A stretch of 64,000 nucleotides of DNA from Pampus argenteus (Eukaryota; Chordata; Actinopteri; Scombriformes; Stromateidae), in assembly GCA_036937835.1 (NCBI GenBank), contig CM072870.1, positions 3,742,501-3,806,500 on the forward strand. Reading direction: 5' to 3'. Made by a program: the position numbers and the translations under genes. The notes below the pieces were generated by a model. That model did no database searches and was not told the origin of the DNA. It saw only the letters and a program-made list of their open reading frames with translations. Shown piece after piece: positions 57,194-64,000 of this stretch. The first letter of the stretch is position 1, and each line of letters starts with the position of its first letter.

Positions 57194-60100
57194 CTTGGGA
57201 TAGCTCACTACTGAGTTGAATTCTGTCGCTGACGAAGCTCATGGTGTCAAATCTATAACCATGCAGCAGGTGGTACAGCACAGCTCCCAGCTGCCACACT
57301 GTAGTGGGACCAGCCTTGTATTTCTTGATTATGTACCACTCTGGGGGTGCAAATGAAAGGGTACCTAGAATACAAGAGAGGCAGAAAGAAGACAGAGCTC
57401 AAGTCATAACTCTAGAAACTAGGGGACGAGTGAAAAGTAAGAGCAGAAGCCAGATATCATACCACAGAAGTACCGTAATTGAAGGGTTCCCTCTGCACAG
57501 AACAGCCACAGCCAAAGTCGATGATGCGGACACACGGGACACTGCAGCCGACTTCAACAAGGAGGTTTGCGCATTTTATGTCTCGGTGAAACACGCCTTT
57601 ACGAAGCATTTCAATGGCCGCATCCACCAACTGAGTCATCAGGATCTGAGATAAATACAGAGAGAAACAGATGAACTGATGAGTGAAGGGGCTATAATAG
57701 TAGTATTACCATCCACACTATTATGGGACAATATGGCTGCAGATTATCAGGGTTAATGCAGGTATGTTACATGCATTTAGTAACCTGGTTAGTGTAAATC
57801 CATAAACCAAACAAGTTGTGTAACTACAGCTTTAAACTCTCACAGGAACAGAACGCTCTGCTCGGAGCATCAGCCAACGTGACCTGAACTTCTCTTCTGG
57901 GGGATGACACACACACACATACACACACACACACGCATGCAATCATCCTCCACCCAGATTCAGTACCTTTGCCTTGTGTTCGTCCATACGGCCTCCCTCG
58001 GACTGGAGGTACTTAGAGAGGTCCATAGAGGGGACTGGTCTTTCCATGACCAGTATTAGTGTTTGGTCCAGAATATACCAGTCCAAGAGAGAGACTGCAG
58101 CAGACTTCCCTAATGATTCAGGTCCACCTGCAACTTTCCGCATGAGGGCCACTTCTTGAGGGATCTTATTCATCTACAAACACGAGAACAAAAAGCAAAT
58201 GTTTGATCGGTGTCCTGAAAGACAAGCTAATAATGATGGGACATACATCATTTTAGAGTGAAACAAAGCACTCGTTGTGCACATCACCAAAAAAGCTTTA
58301 AACTAGATTCAACGAGTACTTGTACCCTGAATCAGAGCTCTCTTTTTGCTATATTTGCAACATTTCAACCAACCCACAGGAAGGAAATGAAGCATATCCG
58401 ATTATAAAGGAAGGAATTGTCTGTATGTCCTTTGATTTTCTCAACAACCGTTCATCCGAGCAACTTCACACTTGGTGGGTGTATTGCTGAGTGCCCAAGG
58501 ACGTGCAGAATCAAGAGTGAAATTGTTTGGGCATGTTTAATATTAGGTACAGGTGTTTTTAAACAGGAGTTTAAAACACCTGTGTGAGTGTGTGTGTGTG
58601 TATGTGTTTTTAAAAAAAGTTGTAAGCAGCAATAAGCCACATGCATTTTGAATAGACACTTAAGACAAATGACCTATGACACCGGTTTTTACTAATTACA
58701 TTACAAGACACGGGTATCACCTCCAGAGGAAGCTATGATTCAGTGTATGGGTACTCCTGGTATCTAGATACAGAGGTGACGTTACTCACGCTGTGTTTAG
58801 AGTCCACATCTGTTCCTTTGATGTGTTTGATAGCCACCTATGACACAAAAAGCACTTTGGTTAACACTTTCTGAGGATGCAGTCAATGGTTCATTGTGTG
58901 TGTGTGTGTGTGTAATACGTACAGGTAAATAATCTGTTATGCGGTAGCCAGCATACACAGATCCGTAGCCTCCCTCTCCAATCTTGTCGAGCTGCTTATA
59001 CTTGGCTTCAAAATCAGCTACAAAAACATACAGATATTCAGATATCGGCTTTACTATAGCTCTAAGAAACATATGTGGATCATATCATTATCGCTAACAT
59101 ACACATAAACAGGCAACGTGAAGTGATAATATGTCAATGTTTTGTTTATGGCTTGTGCTGCCCCCAGGTGGACAAAAAAAAATCAATAAATACAGGTTTA
59201 AGTAGAGCTCGGAAGTAATTAGCTTAGCATAAAGACATGCATTAATGCAGACATGTAAGTCTGTTTTAATACAACACGATGCTCAGATTTGGTGGCATCA
59301 TTCCTCCTGTTCAGACTGACTGTTAGGTTCAGCAGTTTCCTACTAAAAAGACTTTAAAAGATACCGTCTGATTTGGTTAATCAGAGGTGAGGACTGAGCC
59401 TTTTGTGTCACATCTCTTACAGTGTAATCATGTGACTATGGTTTCACCAGCAGTATGAACAAGATGACAAGATGAATGATTACAGACTTCTTCAGTGGAC
59501 ATGTGAGTATTGTATGAAGACAGAGTTTGTCAGTAATCTCTCACACTATCAGCTCACCTCTGCTAGCGATCACTACAGAGAGTGTGTCTTTCTCCTCTAC
59601 AGCTCTACAGGAGCTCTGTTTGAGCTCAGAGCTCTTTTGCCTCTTTCTGGGCATCTCTTCATCAGTGCTGGCCTTCCTCTTCCTCTGCCCATGTTGGACA
59701 TCCTCCACCAACACACTGCTGTGTTCACTGCAGCTACCCCTGAGCCTCTTCTTTGGTGTCTCTTTGTCAGGGCTGGCCTTCCTCTTCCTCTGCCCTGCGC
59801 TGACATCTTCCATGGACACATTTTCGGGTTCACACGTGTTTTTGTTGCTGTTGCAGCTACCTCTGTGCCTCTTATTTGGTATCTCTCTGTCAGGGCTGGC
59901 CTTTCTTTTTCTGCTTCTCTCCCTAAAATCCACCAAGTTGTCTTCTGGCTCTATGGTACTGCTCATTTTGTCTACAGATGAGGAAATGTATGTAGTTGAT
60001 TTTAGTCATTTATTATTCAAACTGAGATATGCTCAACAGAAGAAGGTTCTTACTTTACTAGATGTATAATGTCACCAAGTATAGTTATTCAAATGCTGTA

Positions 60101-60382
60101 CCAAGTAAATTATACCACTGCAATATTTGTATATTAAGATCTTACATACACGAAATATCAACTTAATGTAAAATGTCATGCACTTATAGATTCTAAACTT
60201 GTAAAGTAGTTAAAATCAGCTCCATACCATTAATAAGGATTGAATTATATTTTATATAAACGTATAACACGCAGAATAGAGAAAAATATAATATAATTTA
60301 CAAAAAAACAAATGTTTTTACTGTGGACCTCAATCAATGCATTAAAAGCAGATGTTAAGATAACCATCCTACCTGGATTCAT
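57194..60382 (-). CDS. Pim-like serine/threonine kinase, last exon not found
   Basis: Coding exons on the minus strand: 60373-60382, 59558-59971, 58923-59017, 58790-58837, 57967-58173, 57474-57645, 57194-57364. They join in phase to 1117 nt (372 aa plus one base). The start is MNPDKMSSTIEPED; exon 1 ends after ten coding bases. The N-terminal region holds three tandem Lys/Arg-rich repeats (RKRKASPDREIPNKRHRGSC and variants), nuclear-localisation-like. The kinase domain has GEGGYGSVYAG, VAIK (Lys about 177), HRDIKCANLL (278-287), DFG (301-303) and APPEW. The Pim family relation rests on the Pro-Glu-Trp and the WQLGAVLYHLLHG stretch. Fish carry many Pim-like kinases. The final exon, normally the end of the C-lobe, is not recognisable before the tandem array that starts at 56597, so the gene may be truncated. 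Confidence 0.82.
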
Positions 60383-60504
60383 GATAGGATGGTAACTGGA
60401 CCATTTCTCTAGGACTGTGTACTCACTTCAAGTCTGTACAGATGTGGACTGGTCACTAGTGTGTGTATATTCTGACTGGATACCTGTGCAGAATGTTCTG
60501 ACCT

Positions 60505-60520
60505 GAGCTCTTTTATTTAG
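60505..60520 (-). promoter_or_regulatory. TATA-like motif upstream of the Pim-like gene
   Basis: On the minus strand CTAAATAAAAGAG lies about 130 bases before the proposed first ATG. Confidence 0.3.
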
Positions 60521-61217
60521 TCATAGATTGAATGCATTCTATTGCACCTGTCACATAGAATGAATATGTGATGTCACATAATGTAAATATATCATATACA
60601 TTTCTACATAGTGATAAATATGTAGAAATGTACCATTTTAAATGCTTTAATTTAAATACTGATTGAAATAAATAGTAATATTATTATTATTATTAGTATA
60701 TTAATCTCTAATTAATTACAGCATGGATATTTTTGGAGGAGGAACATATTTTGTTATAGTGTTAGTTTATAATTGTCAGTTTTATACAAATTGGCTTCAA
60801 AGTGGCACTAATTAATATTTATATATTAGCAATGACAAACCCATATACAGAGACATGAATAAATGCTAATGTTGCTCCATGTGTGCTGAATGTGGAAATA
60901 AGCTACTGTTTTACTTTTTAAGGTGATATGATGTCATTTTGTGTTGGTTACCATTACTTATTATTCTTACGTTACATTAATCCATTAAAAGGGAAAAAGA
61001 ACCGCTTTCATGAAGTAACAAATCAACTGATAACAGCAGAAATGTGTTTAATATTATTCAATTATATATAAAATATTCATCATTGTCAAGCTGCCTGAAT
61101 GTTGGTCAGTGAAAAAGCTTAAAATGAATCATATTTTTTCTGAGTAACTGTTTGTTTTGCACGTTTTACTCCCAGCACTTGATAATCTAATCTGTGTGTT
61201 TACAGACGGCTCAGTTC

Positions 61218-61285
61218 CCCTCTGGCCCCGCCCCCGATGCGCGCATGCACAGAAAGATCGCGCCGGAGATGCTGTGCGCGTACCA
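61218..61285. promoter_or_regulatory. Isolated GC-box and NRF1-like promoter patch
   Basis: A GGCCCCGCCCCCG GC box (61224-61236) is followed by CGCGCATGCACA, 11 of 12 matches to the NRF1 site, and further CG-rich sequence (GATCGCGCCGGAGAT, GTGCGCGTACC). The surrounding several kilobases are AT-rich. It could be a distal promoter of the Pim-like gene 840 bases away on the minus strand, or of an unseen transcript. Confidence 0.4.
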
Positions 61286-61289
61286 CTGT

Positions 61290-62860
61290 GGTACTTAACC
61301 GTGATATTATAGGATTAATATGCAACCGCTCTCAAAAGGCACAATACCTGGACGTATCGATTATAATTCGTTCACTTTAGCGTGAAGTGTTTTTTTATTT
61401 AATGCAATTGCGTGATTTTGCCACAAGAGAGCTCTGTTGCCCACTTTAGTTCAGCTCTTTAGAGAAAACTATATGCAACAAGTGTACTTTCACTGCAATT
61501 CACGAAGAAAAGGTCAAAATAAATGAAAGATTAAAAAAAAACAATAATTAAACAAGTCTTTAGACTTAAAGTCTTAAAATCACATCCTGACAGTTGTTCA
61601 GTATTAAGTATATTAAGTTTGTCCTTATTTTTCACTCAACTTGTAAAGTAATGTTTTGAAGTCACTACAAATGTCAGTAAATACAAAACTAAATGGCAAA
61701 ATTTGCAACAATATACTTTTTTTTTTTGCTCCTCATGATGGGACGTTTTCAGAAATATCTTCTTAAATTGAAATACTGGCACCTATGTGAAGAAAATGGG
61801 TAAAAACATTAGTTTAAAATAATATTTGAAATACTTGTCCTATTATTTTGGCCTTTATTGCCTGTGCATGCATCTCGTCATATCTATTAGACTCTGTAAA
61901 TATCATTAAATGCTCCACATGTCCTTAACATTTCTGCTACTGTTTCTGTCTCTGTTCATGTATGTGAGAAAACCTTGAACTTTAAGGTGCAAGGTGAAGA
62001 GTTTACAGAGCTGAACATGAACGTAAAATAACATGTAACATGTTAATATGTGCTCTCAAAAAAATAAAAATCAATCAATCAAAAATCAATACTTACAACC
62101 AGGAACCGATGAGGGTCTTCATTCACAACACTGGAACAGCACTTTTTAATATGTGGGATCCCACTGAAAATCTAAATACAAAAGCTTTGACTTCAAGCCA
62201 TCAACATCAAATTACTGTGATATAAATAATATCACAGTAAGCTTTCCACCCATTTATTGGCTTTGAATATGAGCTACTGTTATATCGAGTCCTGACTTTT
62301 AATGGCCAATCCGTAAAAAAGTTTTCATTTTTTCAACGTTATTGCTTGGCGGTTACAGTCAGTAGACTGTATGTGGGAATGAGACAAATGTCAAATCTAT
62401 ATACTGACTAACTGTACAATCCCAAAGCACTACTGATTAAAATGTTGGAAGAAAGTAAATGCTGCTATTATTAAATAACACGATGTACACCTATAGCAGT
62501 CTAAACAGGTGAAGTGCTTTAGGTAGCCTGGTGAAGGACTGGTGAAGGTTCATGTTGGTAGTGGGTTGAACACCGATGCATTGTGCTGAGGGTCTCTATC
62601 TATTTATATTACTATGACTACTAATATTATATCATTTCCAAGCCATTTATTCATTGAGGAATTGACTTTGTATTACAACAGAAATAAAAGCAGAAGAAAG
62701 TCATTTTACCAGTTGAACTTAAAGGATTCATGTTAATGTAGTCCTTGTGTAAATCTATACTTCATATACATTTGCATTTCTGAAGTTACACTTGCTGTGG
62801 ATTTATTTATAAGCAATGACGTTAAAGAAATAAACACCGAAAAGAAAAAGAAAAAATACT
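61290..62860. other. Intergenic AT-rich sequence between the Pim-like gene and rfc4
   Basis: No coding exon or known repeat is recognised. Confidence 0.45.
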
Positions 62861-62861
62861 A

Positions 62862-62867
62862 TTTATT
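62862..62867 (-). terminator. Possible poly(A) signal of rfc4
   Basis: AATAAA on the minus strand, 251 bases after the rfc4 stop codon. Confidence 0.5.
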
Positions 62868-63117
62868 ATTTTCCAAAATTTAGAAAAGTGTACAAAGTTA
62901 TGTGGCAGTTACATGAATGACGAGGAAGAAAGCAACATATGATGGGTTATTTGACAGTGACAGAGGTTTGTTGCTTATGAAGTGCTCATCTCAATGGGAG
63001 ACGTTTCTGATTGAATAGAGAGAGAAAGAAACATCTCCAGCTTCAACTGGGAACAAACTCAGCTGAATGAGTGATGTGCTGTTGGTCCAGTCTTACTGGT
63101 TTACTCGGTGTGGAGTC

Positions 63118-63930
63118 TCAGTTGTTTTGGGAGGCCTGCTGCATGATGACTGAACACAGACTCAATATCTGCAGGTACTCGTCTGCACCGTCTGCCAGGC
63201 ACTTATCTACCACCTGAAGTGCAGACAAAACACAAGCACAAAGTGAACATTTAGAAAAGTAAATAAAAAGTGTCCCCTTTTAAAGAACCAAGTTTACTCC
63301 TGTACTAGCAATGATGAATCACATCTCTTAAACCCCAGCATTCTGCCCCGAGAAGTGCTCAGCTGTATTTTAAACTACTGCTCTAAACTACCTCTCCGCT
63401 GTTGTGAACTAATTGCCAGGACACTGTGTGTGGGGTTTAACATACTGTATACACCAGAATCAAAATTATGCAGCTCATAAATGACCTGTGTATAAAATGA
63501 GCAGACACATTTTTATTTGAAGAATAACTGAAAAGTTTTAGTATTTATTTGCGGCAACAAGTGGAGCCCCTTTTTAATGAGTGTTTTGGTGTGTTTAGTG
63601 ACCATCGATACAGTCCGTGTTGGAGGCACGATGTGCATCAATCTGCTCACAGTGTCCAGAAGCTACAACGTAATAATAATAATAATCCTATGATTTCATA
63701 AATGGTCTCTTTAAGCCCTGTGTACAGAATCAAGTAACTGCTCCAAATACGATACTGATGACTGGAGCCGTACAACAATAAAAAACAAACAACCAATACT
63801 GCATCTGGTAACTTACCGCCATTTTTTCTGCGATGGCAGACTTCTGCTTGTCATTCAGGTCCCGTTCTATGATAGACTCGTGGAGTTGACTCAGGATCTG
63901 TGTGGCTGCGTAGCCTTCATCCACCATTTT
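63118..63930 (-). CDS. rfc4: Replication factor C subunit 4, last two coding exons
   Basis: Minus-strand exons 63817-63930 (114 nt) and 63118-63213 (96 nt including stop) are in phase 0. They encode the C-terminal collar domain: KMVDEGYAATQILSQLHESI, then DKQKSAIAEKMA and VVDKCLADGADEYLQILSLC, ending in MQQASQNN. This is the characteristic end of RFC4, the 37-kDa AAA+ clamp-loader subunit that loads PCNA on DNA; the residues shown resemble RFC4 rather than RFC2 or RFC5. The AAA+ core and start lie beyond the right edge of the window. Acceptor and donor sites (CTGTCAG / GTAAGT, CTTCAG) are clear. Confidence 0.9.
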
Positions 63931-64000
63931 CTGACAGAGAGGAGATTCAGACATGCAGGAAGTGAGCCGGAGCCTCCCAGAGTGGTTTAAAACGTTAATG

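Noticed and set aside
59472..60069. Plus-strand frames of 169 and 180 codons
   Set aside because: They are antisense to exon 2 of the Pim-like gene, whose minus frame has kinase-linked splice sites.

Overview
The window is teleost fish nuclear DNA. It holds multi-exon vertebrate genes with GT-AG introns, many CA/GT microsatellites, and fish-typical repeats: Penelope-like, hAT, L1/Tx1-like LINE, and tRNA- and 5S-derived SINEs. The gene order desmoglein - transthyretin (ttr) - b4galt6 is the same as human 18q12 (DSG2-TTR-B4GALT6), so this block is old vertebrate synteny. Beyond b4galt6 the order changes to a Pim-like kinase and rfc4, which are not neighbours of these genes in human.

Layout. 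1-1502: truncated Penelope-like element (PLE). 1526-5857 (+): 3' half of a desmoglein-like gene whose 5' half lies outside the window. 6061-8307: second PLE copy, nearly identical to the first, with smaller hammerhead-bearing elements. 8.5-8.9 kb: hAT remains. 10346-24770 (+): a complete desmoglein gene (15 exons, about 1190 aa) with a LINE, a hAT with intact ends and a hammerhead-type element in its introns. 27311-31583 (+): complete ttr (4 exons, 151 aa). 39820-49625 (-): complete b4galt6 (9 exons, 382 aa), tail to tail with ttr across about 7.6 kb of probable 3' UTR. 51-53.6 kb: hAT and LINE debris. 53616-56597: five-unit tandem array of about 580-bp repeats. 57194-60382 (-): Pim-like kinase gene without a recognisable last exon. 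63118-63930 (-): last two coding exons of rfc4.

The desmogleins are desmosomal adhesion proteins and the two copies are tandem paralogues. Ttr is a secreted thyroid-hormone carrier, b4galt6 a Golgi glycolipid galactosyltransferase, the Pim-like protein a Ser/Thr kinase and rfc4 a clamp-loader subunit. They share location, not a pathway.

The most unusual material is mobile or repetitive: (i) a family of small inverted-repeat elements carrying hammerhead-ribozyme boxes, with shared ends and 12-13 bp target duplications, one of them inserted inside a PLE reverse-transcriptase region; (ii) a SINE-like insertion with an internally deleted 5S rRNA head and a matching target duplication; (iii) a mosaic tandem array in which units differ by two presence/absence modules; (iv) a Gly/Val/Asn/Asp-rich periodic insert in the third cadherin repeat of the complete desmoglein. 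All exon boundaries were read by eye from splice signals, reading phase and protein family resemblance; no alignment or transcript data were available.
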